Of a DNA stretch of 64,000 bases, positions 11,901 to 26,900 are shown piece after piece (positions within the stretch are counted from its first letter, which is position 1; the number at the start of each line of letters is the position of its first letter). A program made the translations under genes and the position numbers. The notes below the pieces were generated by a model. The model saw nothing but the letters and a program-made list of their open reading frames with translations, searched no databases and was not told the origin of the DNA. This DNA is from Echinococcus granulosus (Eukaryota; Platyhelminthes; Cestoda; Cyclophyllidea; Taeniidae): positions 454,273 to 518,272 of the forward strand of contig NW_020170391.1 of NCBI RefSeq assembly GCF_000524195.1. The letters are read 5' to 3'.

Positions 11901-14900
11901 TCCTCCTCCACCATCGTCACGTTATTGGATGACATCCCGAATAACGCCCAGAACAGGGTGTGGAAGGTTGCAGTGGAACTGTAAAGTTTGGAGAAGGAAA
12001 TTAAACATCCTGCAAATGAGTATTGAATCAGAGATAAACTTACCAAGTTTAATCAAGGCCTAATTACAATGCAAATTCAGGGTGAATCAAGAAGAAAAAG
12101 CAGTACTGCCATTTTGATGGTGATTTTCATTACAAAGTGATAACAAATGTTTCGAAAAACCGTGACCGCACCGAAGACTGTTCGTAAAGCGTAGGGCAAA
12201 AGCGTGTAGAATCCTGCCAAATGATGTCGATCGACCAGTGTAAGTAGACATTCCTTTCTATGTCATTCATTTCGAAATGAATTTGCTTAATTTATCTGCA
12301 ACGCTACTGACTTCTCACTGTTTAGCTTTTTATGGAAACTTTTCTGCTGCCTTCTTAAAAGCAGAGGAAGTGATATCATTCAAGGCATGAAGCCTAAACG
12401 GCGATTAGAAGTAATACTTATAATTCTCTACCGTTGGACAAATAGACATGAGGACTTTCATTGCTAATTCATCATCTTAATTGCTGATCCCAAAAACTGA
12501 ACATTTAAGCAATTTGAAAAGCAGGAGCATCGCACAGTGGGCGAAGGTGAAAGAGGAGGAGGCTCAGGGTTTGAAAACCCATATGAAACAGTGTCCAGTG
12601 GAAAAAGTGGATATGCACTGCACTAGGAATGCAACGAACTTTATGGAGTATCAGCCATAGTCTCTAGGTAACAACAACGTTAAAACTCATCTAGGGCGAT
12701 AATTTGTTAAAACGCAGAGAAGAGATATGGTAACAAATATCAAATTTTGCAAACTCCGAAGGCATTAGGCAAATGGTCATAAATGAAAGGTGAATATTTT
12801 AAAGTAAGTAGCAATTAAATTTCTAAGGTGGTCCGCCAAAACTCCATTTTTAGCCACACCGTATTGAAAGTAGTGGAACAAACGCAATGAAAAACTGAGT
12901 ACGTGAAATAATGTCTATGAATGTTGAGTTAGCTACGTATTTGGTGAGGAACCGCAGAACTAATTGGCTGCATTTGAGGTATTTTGTGAGCCAACCAACT
13001 TGCGTGAGCTCAAACCATGTGCGAGATCTGTGCGATGCTTCTTTGTGTCTGATGCTCACAGCCAGACAATGCAAGAAAATACTGGGTGGCACACAGTTAG
13101 TTAATTTCTTACAAACTCGCAATTCATTACCACCATTCTTGTTGGAATTTTATCGCTAAATTGCTACTTCACGATAGGCACCTTTTGGGGACAAATTTTT
13201 GGACACAGCATAAAGACACCGGATGTGGGGTTATGATTCTAAATGTAAGGACAAACCATTGATTTAAAATAATTTTGAAGGCACTCATAGGAAAACAGGA
13301 ACTCTGTTTTCTTTGACAATTTTCGACACAGATTTTAATTTCAATGCCTAACTAATATCTGTTGAAGGACGGAATATGAATGAAGGAGGCAGGCAAGTGG
13401 TAAGAAAAACTTTGCATTAAAAGGATTTAACCCTGAACACTCATAAACTTGAGAAAGTCTGTGGTAAGACAGAAGAAGGAAATGTAATATTCCACTAATG
13501 CCATATAAATTTAATTTATTACTTTCGATAGAATGTTTATCACTTAGGAAGCCAGGTCAAACCATATATCAGGGTGTATGCCAAACAAAAGTGTGAAAGG
13601 CTTTGGGGAACAAAATAAGTTGTTCAAAGTCTTTCGGTTCTGAAATAGTACACCAGCAGCAAACAATTTGTAAATATGCAGTGGAAACCAGGTAAAGTAG
13701 GAGACGTCTTAAGGGTTAATTTCAAAGCCAGTAATATCAGAGCTAGTCAAGCACAAGTGTCTCAGCGTTCCATAGAAACGTGAGAGAGGAAAGTGAAAGT
13801 GGGCTTACCTCTGAAATGCGGGAACCCCGCTTGCATAGCGAACTGTTGCCGGTGTTGCAGCTGATGCTCCACTTTTAATATCTATGGCGATGATCATTTT
13901 GGCGAAATACCAGTACAGATTCGTTAGGCCGACAACAAATGCGATCAACATCTACAAGGAAGTGGGAGTTTATGAAACCGGTGACCCTTTTCCCTCTCCC
14001 CTTTATCTCATTTATGGTAACACATTAGCTGCTTAAGTTAACATTTTGACAAATAATTAAAGTATAAGGTAAACTAATGAGTATGGTCTGTTTATTGCAA
14101 TACAAATAAGATGAATCGCAAATCTAGAAACTTTTGTTGAAACAATTGCCTAGTTTCACGAATAGGGGAGGAACATATAAAGTGAAGTGAATGGGAATGG
14201 GATGACGAATGGGGTAGTGTGCTGCCTTATAAGAATAACACTTTCTTCCAATCAATTGACGAATGCTATTTCTGAAGAAGTTTTTAGCACACATCTGATT
14301 TACATCGAATTTTATCACGATCTCAGTCGCAATTGTTCTACGTTTAACAAAAACTTATCGGCCAATTCTGTCTGCAGTCGACCACTGACAAACCACGCCA
14401 GGTCTTCCGAGGAGTCCAGGTGGGGTAGCGGGAGTAATAAAAATTCTCGATTAATCAAAGATATGTTCTTTTGCTTTAAAGTCGGAATAGAAAAGGCAAT
14501 TTCTCATAAAAGGTCAATCACCAAACAATCCTTTCTCAACAGAGTTTTTTCGAGGAGTAAAAAAAATTTAAAAACTAAGTCTTAAAGGCTTTGTATTCGT
14601 TACCTATTGACGCGTTTGGGTGGGACCCACTTGCCTGGCTTTCATTACTTTTATTTTCATTTGACATAAGTAGAATTTAGTTTTTTGTATTAATTACGTC
14701 ACACGTTACAAAAAGTTATTCTTGGTAAGCCAGTCTTTAGTTATGTTGGTCAAAAGCGATACCTCATTCGCCATCGTGATAAAGAATTGGTCTTCTTTAT
14801 CGAGTTGTACCAATCCTTGCGTTATTTGCCCTTGGAATCCAATTTTGAACAATTTCTGAGAGGTGTATTCTACTATCACAGCTCCTCTGCATGTCAAGAA

Positions 14901-17900
14901 GGAGCTTCTGCAGCTATAAAACCTATTTACGTTCTCCTCGTAAAGTAAGCCAATCTAAACAATTTTCATCGAGGTGCAAAAGAACATGAAAACGGTGCAG
15001 AGCATAATAAAGTGTAAAATGGACCGGCGGGTGACAGATCTTTATAATAAATATAGGTAACCGCACCCTGCAAGTCCCCGAAAGTTACGATAAAACATTT
15101 CTGCCAGCTACGGTGAAAAGCACAACGATTCCACCACATGGTAAAAAGAGCTTAAAGTGCTGATGGGGTTGCTTACAAAAAACCTTATTTTGTGGTTTTT
15201 ATTCGTATATTTTGTAGTGGTATGAGTACTTTCAAGACCTGGAACAATTTTAGGCTTCCCTGCACCAAGTAGCTTCATGTGAGTGTAACGATTACCATTC
15301 TCTGGTAGTGATGACGATATGGAAAATTCTAAAGTCAACTTTTTCATAAGAAGAACACCTAATTGCAGATATGGGATGACAATGTTAACTGGACAAAAGT
15401 TGATGGAGCCAGAGCATATAAAGTGTTTGTTTCAGAACACAACAAATATAACGTACGTCCGTATTTTTTTTCTAGTATTTTGTAGAAACGAAATGAAAAT
15501 GTTTTAAATTGGGGATGCACGAGTTTTTAAATGCTTACCACCGAAAAAAGCGCCATGAATCGAATGATATCGGAAACCATTTGTGCCAGCGAGATTTGTA
15601 GAGGTCCGAGAAGTTCCCAGGCCGGCATCAAGTAGCTTACTCGCGCAAAGGAAAGAACATTGGCCAGTGCAAATAGACAGTCTGAGACGTATTCGGGGTC
15701 GTCAGGTGCCCACCAAAGCCTACCTAAAAGGGGATAACAGTGCCATGTTAAAGCACGGGAAGGAAAAGTAGTGAAGCCAAGGTCTACTCAACAGCTTAAA
15801 GTTTATTCACTTCCATCAGATTAACGTGCTTATTGCGGGCGAGCTGGTTTTCATTATGTCCAGATAAAAGCAAAAACTCGACGATTTGCTGGTCGTATTC
15901 TCCGGCGACTCATGGGATTCGGATGTTCAAAGTTTAAAAAAACCTCATTTTTTGGGACAGAAGCATTTTTGCGGCATGATCCAAATTTGGCTAAACTTAC
16001 TATTGGTTGGAAAAATCAGTGCTGACTTTCCCGTGAAATTGGTCTAAAGGCAAAATATTTTGTGATTTAAGTTGTTCAGACATAGGCTAAGTGGCAATCG
16101 ACGATTTTCACTGTATGTCAAGAGTGAATTTCAGGCAACAAAGACATTTCTTCAGTAAGTGTTGAATTTTAAGAGTGGATGTAGGGTAGTTCCCAGAATA
16201 ACTCACAAATGGCCAAACTTTATTTCATTCTGATCCATCTCACAGCTTTCCTCATAACATTTTTGAAAATACAGTAGCATAATGTTCGGTCACTTATTAA
16301 CTAAAATTTTATTGCCCAAAATATAGGCTGGAATGTTTCTGAACCCCAGTTAGCATAATTTCATCTAAAATTGGACGCAAAAGAAGCAGTACATAAAAAC
16401 TCGACTCTAGGACGACTAATGACTACACGTATAGGGAATACAGTAGAGTTCTGTAAACAATCCGAATGGTATTGCAAGTGATGCCATTTGGAATGAAACG
16501 GGACATTTAAGTCAAACCACGAATCTTAGATTTATACACATTAAAAGGGGGTAGTGCCGTGATGGTAAAATGCTGGGCTCATATTTTAGCACCAATGACT
16601 TGATGATGCAAGCTGGCCTACGATTGTCAAGCTAAACAGATAGATCTTTTGTTTCAGACGCTAGTTTTATGCCACAAGCAGTGCATAGGCACAGCAAGAG
16701 ACAGTGTGGAAAAGGGCCTACAATTTTTACACTCCAAATATTTTTCCTTGTTTCTTAAACTAAAAAAATCTGGTTTGAATTAAGCGGCCCCAGTAGGTTT
16801 CTTAGCAAACGCACCACTTTATTATCGTAAAAGGCTTTATGCTTACACCCTCGGAGCCAATACGCAGTGTCCTCAGAAAGCAAATAATTGCGGTAGGCGA
16901 CGTAGTTGGTTTTCGAATCGGTTCCTATTTTGATCTCGAATACAGATGCGTCGTTGTCCACAATTACTGTGCTAGCATTCAGCAATAGGCTCTGGGCATA
17001 CGCGAGTTGATGTAGGAAGATTTTCTGGGTCGCCTGCACTCTGAGGTCCACGAAAATACGCAGTGCGAATGCACCCAAATATAGCGACACTGAAACCCAG
17101 TCCATGATGTTGTAGTAGCTGCGGAAGTAATCTTGCAGGCCATAATGGTAGACCTGTTTGGATTCGCCAAAGAGTTGTCCTAGAAGAATACACACCTACG
17201 AGTTGTAAAAATTATACGTGAAGAAGTGTGTAATGCACATAAAATATACCAAAACAATTATAGCAGCACCTTTAGCAGCATTAAATGATAAGGGAAATCT
17301 TCGGTGCTCATTTGATTCACTTCATTAAAGTGGCAAAATACTTATTCAGTGTAATTTTACGAATTGGTGATTACGGCCACTGCAAGATCCCCCTTTTGCA
17401 GTTAAATTGGTGTTAGGCGGGAATAAAAAGGTCTTTAATTATCCCATCGTTTACTTTTTTGTAGATTAACCCCAAAAAACTATGTAATTTGCGAAAATGC
17501 GGTACTTATTTTAACTTTTGACTGGGATTATGCATCCTTGATGAAGCAGATCAATACGAATCATTTGGTTCGAGACAAATCCATAGGAACAACTCATGTT
17601 GCACTACTCTCCTGAGATTTGCCGGTCTTAATCCCTCTTTTGTTTACAAGGGATCCCAGGAGCGATGAAAATAATCGAAAAGCTTTCTAGGATATTTCAT
17701 TCTTTTGCTCACCGAAAAAGCAACTTTCGACCTAATAAGCCGAAATTTTCAGTTGATAACGTAGGAAGTCATAACATGGTCTTTTCAAATGCATACACTT
17801 GACAAATATTTTAAGCTTCTGCAAGAAGCGTCATGAGATGTGCCTTCAGCACCATCTACTACGCTTACTCAAACGCTTTCTGTATTTATATTAGATTAAT

Positions 17901-20900
17901 ACTTTACAAAAAAACATCAACTACACTCAAACCACAATTTGAGGAACATTAACGAGCGCCTTTATGATCTACGAAATAGTGTGGGGTAGCAAATATCCCA
18001 GTTTCATCCGACCTTAATTGTTGAGCTGATTGTTTATTGTTTTCGTCTTATTTGCCACAGAGAGAGGTAAAGGTGAGGGAGAAGTTAAAATGGTAATTGG
18101 ACATAAGTGAAGAGAATAAAGAAAGAGCGAAGGACACCGACATTTCGGCACCAGGAGGTCATCATTGCAATGAGTGCAGCCAACCGAATGCCATCGCTTG
18201 CGTGCATGCACAGAGAGACTCTCAGGGAGGTAACCTGGTTCTCAGATTGGGAATGTTAACTATAAAACACGCACTCAAAATCACTCACCCATTTTGGCAT
18301 GCTTTGAAAGTAAAGCGGCTCTCATTTCACTAGATTTCTCCGTATAGAATTCTAAATTGAACCCTCAATGCCATTTTTCAGGATTACGTTGCCTTCTAAA
18401 TCGAAACTAGATGGAGCAAAAACATGACTAGTGCACCTCACGACTCGGTCAACATTTAAAAGTCGGCTTGTGGTTACCTCTTTCTTTTGAGAGTTTTATT
18501 AAATTACATTTTAGTTATGAATACGTTACTAAAGAGCGGTACTTAATGACTCAATTCCCAGTTAATTTTAAGGATAAAAAAGGTAGTATCTTGGAAAATT
18601 ACACGATGATTATGGGCCACCGAATAGCCAAAGTTTTTGCAGAAAGGAAAAAGAGTGGTCTTTTCAAGTTGCCATATTTGTTTTAAACGATATAGTGTAA
18701 ACTATATTAGGATCCTCAAACACTGATTTTCAAAGTGATTCTTTGCCTTTGTAACGTTACCTCACCACTTTATCATCAAAACTACAAGCTTGATAGTACT
18801 TTGTCGGAAATGATCAATTAGCAGTTAATATGAAATGACAGTTCCCCTTTCGTAATACTTTCTCAAGGGCCAATATTATTTATAAAAGTTGGATGCATGG
18901 CTGAACAGGGAAATTTACTAGATTTACTAGATTCTCATAACGCAGCTGGCAATTTAGACGTAGTCTTTAGTAAGCATCCTTGGTAAGCACTTTATTCGGA
19001 TTTTAATGAGTAGCTAGCAAAAGTCCCTGAGGCATAATAAAGTCAAATCCAGCACTTTTAGTCACCAAAGTTAGGGCAAAAGTTGCGCAAACCCATTTAA
19101 AAGTTCTTGATATAAGCCCAAGAACGCCTTACTAAGGTCCCAAATAAGGTTCGAATGCCCTATTGAAAAAATAATTTGGGCCATAGTTATAGGGGGTCTT
19201 TTTAGATAAATGATGATATTTGTAATACATATTTGTTTGAATGTACCTTTTAGGCTAGGAGCGGTCAGTAAATAGGAACCTCGTGTTGGATCAGACGTCC
19301 TCGGTCTCCGAGGCGGAGGAACCACACCTTGAACATACTTAAACCGTGATTTCCATACCCACTTATGTACTACTATTCAGAAAAGCATACACTTGTCCAA
19401 CTTGTCTACTCTTTCCAAGTGAATGGAGGCGGAGGTGGACGAGAGAAACATCGAGTCTATTGTCATGGCTATAACAATTCATTTTCGTGTTTACGATTTT
19501 CTGAATAATCGAACGCAACAACGTAGTTAATCAAGGGGGATTATCCTGAAATGGACATTTTATTTCGCAATTTTTTCGACATGCTACGCCATGGCATATT
19601 TTCTATATTTGTGAAACCCTTGCGCTCACCCAATATCCAAAAGAGCAAAAGAATGTGGATTTTCGTCATGACTTGTTGGCTGCTGCGGAAGTCATAGCTC
19701 CAAATCTGAAAGGCGCGCACCTTCCAGAGGTCGGGGTTCTCAACTTCATCATTGTCTTTGTCTAGTCGGAAGGTTGCCACCGTTATGAGCAGCAGGAAGA
19801 TGAAGTAGGAGAGCATGTGGCCGATGAATTTTACGATGGGACAGCGCAACAACTGACACACCTATCAACAAAATAAAAAGTAAATCCGCATCATCATCCA
19901 ACATTTATGGTAAATCTGACACCAAAATGTAATTCTGCATAACTCATACTTAAACTTTTTTCAGCATTTAAAATGCACATTCGAAATAATAAAATGCGTA
20001 ATCTGTTTACTTGTTTCGACCAGAATAATATTAAAATAATAGGTGTAAATTTATGCGGCAAAATAAAAGTAGTCGTTTGGTTACTAGGATTAATATTTAC
20101 CCATAAGTGGGACGAACACACATTTGGGGCTTTTTCTAAGTAGACATCTACATGGCTTTATTGTTTGTTGGGTGAAAGTTGCCCAACAAAATGAGAGGAA
20201 GAAGCAACTAGGTAAGTTGACAGTCCGGCCAATTAAAGTTTTTGCTTTTCTAGCACTGAAATGGAATTTTAGGAGGTTTTAAAGCCACAAGATATGTCGA
20301 AGAGAAAGATTGCCACCATTTGCTGGATTGAAAGTGACATTCCGAGAAATAACTGGAACCCAATGTAGCACGCCATTGCAAATAATTTTTAGGAGTTTTC
20401 GTCTCTCATTTATAAACAAGTACATTTCGTTTATTCAGTAATGTGACATCTGAAGTAAATCATTAATAACCGTGGCTGCTGATTTGGTTCAAATTTGGTA
20501 AATAAGAGTGTCTTTCTTAATACGGGAATATCGTGTTCTCCCGCACTGGAAATGCCCAAAACTTCAGGTCAAGTAATAAGTATGATTTTGTGACAGATGT
20601 CGTTAATAACTGCATCTTCCGACGTCCAAAATGGCCCTTACAAGCCAACGCCCATTTTCCAGTTGAATTATTAATTAAAAACTAGAACAAAATAGATTAC
20701 AATGGAATGATCAAAATGAAAACTCACTTTCAGTTTCCTGGTAATTGTTTGTCTGGACATCAGACTTTGAGGCGTGGGAACCTACGAAGTGGAAGCATCG
20801 ACAATTACAATACTCAACTACAATGGCGTCTCTCAGGTGGAAGGGACTGCTCATTTCGTCCATTGTTAGTTATATCATAATGTCCAAAATAAAGACGTTC

Positions 20901-23900
20901 TGTATAACAAAACATGAATCATGGCTCAACTTTTACGATTTTGTTCTGTCAGGAGAAAGACGTGAAATTTGTGCATACAACAATGCAATTGAAAAATCCT
21001 TTCGTGACACAATACCAGTCTGCGACCCCTACCACAGTATTAATGAGCTGAAAAGCGTAGATTTTGGCACCCTTTTGACCAAAGGCGACAGGCAATTATT
21101 TTCAGTATGGATAAAATTAATGTACTCTTATTCCAGTGATAATATTCCCAGTTCTAAGATGTGCGGGAAGAAAGGAAAACATTCCTCTCATTTCACGTCT
21201 ATGCAACATAAAGGAGTTTCACCTAATTATTGAACTACAGAATGGGGGCATTTCCTAGCTATTGTAATAAATCGTCAATCTGAAATATTAGGAGGAAATT
21301 TAGAACCAGTCCAATTAACAGGACTACTAAGGATTCATTTCCTACTGCTAAAAGACATTGATAAGACCAATTAACTTTGTGACCCCACAGTCGTTTGTTT
21401 GAATGGAAAAGGTTCGTTCTTGCATGTGAATCCCGAAACGCGATCGAGGCTGGCAACCCTTTTGGGTGTTAGTGGGATGTGTGAAACTTTTGAGAAGACC
21501 ATACTGTCATATGGTCACTTCCTCGTTGGCACAGACATTATTTTTTTGAATTTTATGGTTAATGTCAACTAAACCCCAGAATTCCAACTGACGCTATTGC
21601 ATGAGGTTGGAGTATCTTTTATTAAATTTAATTGGCCTACTGTGGGTGAAGTGGCCACCCCGGTGGTAGGGAAATTTTATTTCAACAATAACTTCTGTGC
21701 CAAAATAATTTGTTATCCAAGCCAAAGGAGAAAGTGAGGTAAGGGAACAGTTGCATGATTAACTGGCTGCAGTGGAATTTTCTTTGCAAATTATTTACTT
21801 ATTTAATAAAATCCAGTTTTGACAAGATGTATAATGGAACAAAATGTGAGGAGATTCATATTTGAAAAGCTTGCTACTAAATTAACCCCTGGAATTGTGA
21901 GCTCTATCGCCTTAACTGTTAACTATCAGGTAAAGTGCAATTGTAGTTTCTAAGCTGATTATGAATATGCTATGCTATCAAATCGGCCTCACTGATAAAG
22001 GGAATTTTAGATGCCTAGTTGTTGATAAAAATTCTCTGTCCATTTGAAGAATAAATAATGCATTTGGCTAGTATTTTCAGCAACCGCAGGCAACAAATAT
22101 GGTTTATTATGTATTCACAAATTCAACTTGTATCTCTTTACAAAGAATGCTGATTTAGATGTTATCCGTGAGGCCAAAAAACCTACCTCATTTGTAGTGA
22201 ATGTTTTATAGGTGTAAATGCATTGAAATTACTGAAGACATTCCACCACCTTCCATTAGCTCTCCCTCCACTCAAAAAGCAATTAAATAATATTTTTCAC
22301 CCTACTAGTTTTAGGTCTGATTTGTTCAAACGAATCGCCAAAGTATAAAAATCCATCTCAAGTTTTGAACAACAACGAGGATTCCAATAAAGGATCAAAT
22401 TCAGAGCTCAAATAGTCGCATTTCCATGACCTATATTACATCTTTACTCATTACTGCAAGTTTATTTGCAGATACGAGCCGCCACTTTATGATTATCTGA
22501 TAAAAATCTACCAGATACCTATTTATTCACTTTAAACCTTCTCAAAAGCAAAACACTTGGTCTCTTTATTGTTTAAAAGACTAAATACGCCATCAAAATT
22601 TCTAAGAAGCTGGCGGAAGAACACTAATTTCATTTTATGAAAGAAACGATTTAGCGTCAAAGGATAGCGGAACACGAAATATAAAAGGCCAACACATTGG
22701 GGAAAGAAGTCCGAATCCAAGATGGTTTGAGCTTAAATTAGCTAGAAATAGAGAGCAAGGTGTGGGGTGGAGAGAGATAGAGAGAATGCGAAAGGGAGGG
22801 CATGTCGCCTAATGTGCTGTAACACGAAGGGAACGAGTTCGCTGCAATCTAAATCATGTAGCAACCTTGACATCAGCTGGAATATTCTTTCCTATGAATG
22901 TCACCTTTTGCGCGTTAGTCCTAACTACATTTCTTCCAAAAATGCATGTGTCCCACAATTAAATACACAATGTGTCAAAAAAAGACCACTGATGAAAAAA
23001 CACGTTATGTCCAGCTTTAGCTACCCGAGAACCATTTGAGTAGACCCAATTTACAAATTTTAAATATTTTTTTCTAGTCTACCTGCAGCTGAGCATTGCC
23101 AAATGTAACATACCCAACTATTTAAACCTTCAACAATGGTGGCAGTGTGGTACGTGCAAAAAATTAGGTGAATTGGTCAAATGAATTAAGACGTCAGTCT
23201 TATGCTTTTTTTTTCTCCTATTATGCCTTCCTATCGCTTGTGAAGCCATAGTTCACTTAGTTCCCGTGGCAGGCAGTTTGCAATGCAAATAAAAACCCAG
23301 TTTATTTTCCTTGAGAAATGAAGGGAAATAAACAATAAGTTATCAGATGTATTTTATATGGGCACGTTTAAAGAGTTGCCAGGGCAACATATTTGCAAAA
23401 AGGTAAAAATCAGGCAGTTTTCATAGCTGTACGTAGATTACATTTCAAAAATGTAGCTCCTTTTTGTTTGTATGAAAAACTATACTAGCAAAAATGAAGT
23501 ACAAAGATCCTTCGTATTATTTTAATAAATTTAAGGCAGAAAAACCAAACCTAGATGTATTGTTTGCTCACTGCAATATTTTCGTTGGTCTTAATTGGGA
23601 GTCATTTAAAATGCCCATCCTAATTAGCATTAAAAAGATAACGGGGAGTGTCTTTCTTCTGTTTTTGTTCTAAGTTTACATAGGATTTTTTAACGATCTT
23701 TGCTGTTATTTAGAATGCTAAATGAAACCACAGTGAGCTATTAATTTTCGCATTACATCGTATAGACAGCTTTTCAGGCGTAACAAATTCAGCTCAGTAG
23801 CGCCTAGTTTCGCATCTGCCGGACACGAGCAATTTTTTTGCATTTATTTGCTGTGAAAGTTCCTGTTTGCAAATCAATCTCTCCCTTAAAATATTCAAAA

Positions 23901-26900
23901 GTGACCCATCAAAGCAAAGCAAACTCATCAAGCATTGCGAGGGGGACAGAGGTGTCATTCCACCGCACGAGATAGAATATAGAATAGATCCTGGCCGAGA
24001 CAAGGAGCTTTGCGGTAATTGGGAGAAATTTTATTCATGTGCTGACCTTTAGGCACAGTGATAACAAAAAACACTCACAGTAGAGCTTAATCCTTTGCAT
24101 GAAGGAGTTCAACAATTTCTTATTCAACTTGCCTCACTTTCTATGTGCTAACTGTACTAGATTAAAATAGGCCATTTGCCGTAATTACGACTCATGAATA
24201 AAATATGTATGGCAATTTTTCTTATTCTTCGAAAGAGTTTAGTTGGCCAGATGACACTTAGGAGTGCGTTAACTTCAAATACGACTCATAAATAAGTTAT
24301 AACTACTTTCTGTGATGCGGATAAGGACTCCGAAAAGGAAACCATAAGTCATCTTATTTAGTTAGTTAGAAGCAGCACAACTGAGGTACAGCCAAAAGTA
24401 AAAGAAAATACCTGAAATTCCAACGTGAAATGGGGCATTTTGACAAATTACAGGCATATCAGTAAAAGCTCTGCGCCTCTACAAATTTATAGGAGAAATT
24501 CAATTCCGTTTGCTGAAACTGTTACTAAATATTTGAGATATTATGATCCTGCACTAAAAGTGCGCATCATTTCGTGAACTCATGCACTTTTATTAGTGCT
24601 AGTATTTTTCCTTGATCACTTGTCATTGTCATTGTGGCTCCTGGATGCGAATTATGCGTTCATCAGCAGTTGACACAACTTCAGATTTGGAAATAGGTTT
24701 TAAAGTAAGACTGTGAAAATAATTTATAGAGGAAGTAAATTTCCGTACTGGTGTCTCCTGCACTTTATCTCGCCAATCTCTCTGTGATGAAATATTCCAG
24801 CAAGGCAAAAATTTTGTCCAGAAGTCCTCTGACGTACAATCTCCCCACGGATAATCTCTTAGAGTATTTGCTGCGAGTCAAATTTGCAGCTCATACTAAT
24901 CTATTTGTAAGTCTAATTCATTCGATCTACCTGCAAAAAGGGTGCATGACTTTAAATGGGGTTAGTCTACAAATATCCCACAAATAAAGCACTAGAACAA
25001 AGTTTTTTCTACATAGTCAATGTCCTCCTTATTTATTTAGGTAATCTGGAAAATGACGTTTTCGAAACAAATTGAGAAAACGGTGGTTAAGTCAACTTTT
25101 CCTCGCCTCTTATTTTTGCAAATAGGGAACTAGTTTCCACAACCTAGATACAATTAGAAAATTATCAGAGTGTTTCCACAGCGTGCCATTTCATAAATAG
25201 AATAGTAAAAGTTATTTTCCCCTAAAGTTAATTGCAGGGGTTAACTTAGAAAGTTGGGACAGGAGCAAACGATTCGGGAGATAGTGGATTCCTTTTGCCT
25301 GTTTGTTTTAATTTAAACTTGCTCTTTGAACATGCACCTACATTTGAATGCCTTATTTTACAATATAACGCTTTTGCATCAAAGTGCCCCCCTTCGTATG
25401 TACGCATAAGAAGATGTGATGACTTCTTTGAGAACGACCTTTTAATAGTGTAAAAATAAGACGGCTGTTCGACATCTGCAATTAAGAGAAAAAGAACCTT
25501 CGCATGTTTCTATGCCTATGACAGTTTTTCATAAATAAATTTAAAATAAAATAAGCACTATCCTACTCGATTTATTCACTAAATAATCAAATAACCCAAC
25601 ATTTCGAACGGTTTCTCCTATCCGCACTAGCATTATTGCGGCAAAGAAGTTTCACCCAGAAACGCGTACTATGGCTAGTTTGATTGATGAGTCTGGGTGA
25701 GATGTCGCACGTTACACTTTATACTACTCCCTTTAGGAAAACGCTTGACTTGCTCAAAACACCTTACCTTTAGATTTGGCAGAAATAAGTAGGTTATGTA
25801 GAGAATGGGCAGGAGGGGCGTGAAGATGAGGAAGAACTGCAGGCGTTGCCATCCCTCAAAATCACGAATGCAGAACATGTTGCCGTAGAAGGTGTTCTCT
25901 AGTTGATGCTGACAATTTGAGTGGGCGACAAACTACAAAGCATAGCAAGAGGTTGATGCACAAATATATGTGGATTATAGCATGCAAAAAATCGAACTTG
26001 TCTTCTGATCCCCTGAAACTGCTACCTGCTACAATCTTTGCACAAGTGAACCATCCAGTTAATGCAAAATTCTACTCTCGTTATTCTAATGCTAAAGCAT
26101 TATTCAGCATTGGAGCATTTCTTTAGACAAACTTTTAATTTAGTCAAGAAATCGAGTAGATTACATAAAGATTATCCATTTTCAGGAAAATATTGTCAAT
26201 TTTGTTTTCAAAAGGTCACTTAAATCTACAGCGCTGTAAATCTTTGTCTTATTATGACGTTTTCCAGGTTTTATTTCCAAGGAACAGCCGGTTTTACTTA
26301 ACCTGATAAGTCAAAATCGCTGTTAATTGATGTGGCACTCAATAGATTTACGAAAACACGGAAGGAGAGCACTTACCACTGCTCCTCACTGCGCACCAGT
26401 AATTACCAAAGCGACAATTCAAAAGAGAGTACTCGGTAAAAGCAATGCTTGAAAAAGTGTTGGATGGCACATAACTAGGAACAAGACCATGCATTTTATA
26501 AAAAAAACCAGTTAGCTACCTTGAAGACAATTATAGGGTGTCGAGCCAATGCGATACTTGCTCAATTTTGAACGTTGCTGTCTTAGGCGGAAGGGCGGAA
26601 GCCGCGAAAAGAACAACTTTAATGTCCTCAAATCGTTCGTTGCGTCTCTTTTTATTGTAAATTATTTTTAAGCCGTAGATGGGCATTTGAGACTAATTGC
26701 ACTTCCGTTTTGGAGAAAAGCGCAAGAAATATGTAGGGTTTAGGTACCATGTTGTAACCTTGATTACGAAACTGGTCTAGCTAAAAGGGGACTGCATTCT
26801 ATAACTCATTAAATGCATTGTTTAGTGGCTTTTAATAACAAATGATCTTTAATGGCAAACGGGTGGCCCAAAATACTGCGATTGTTTGCTTAATTCTTCG

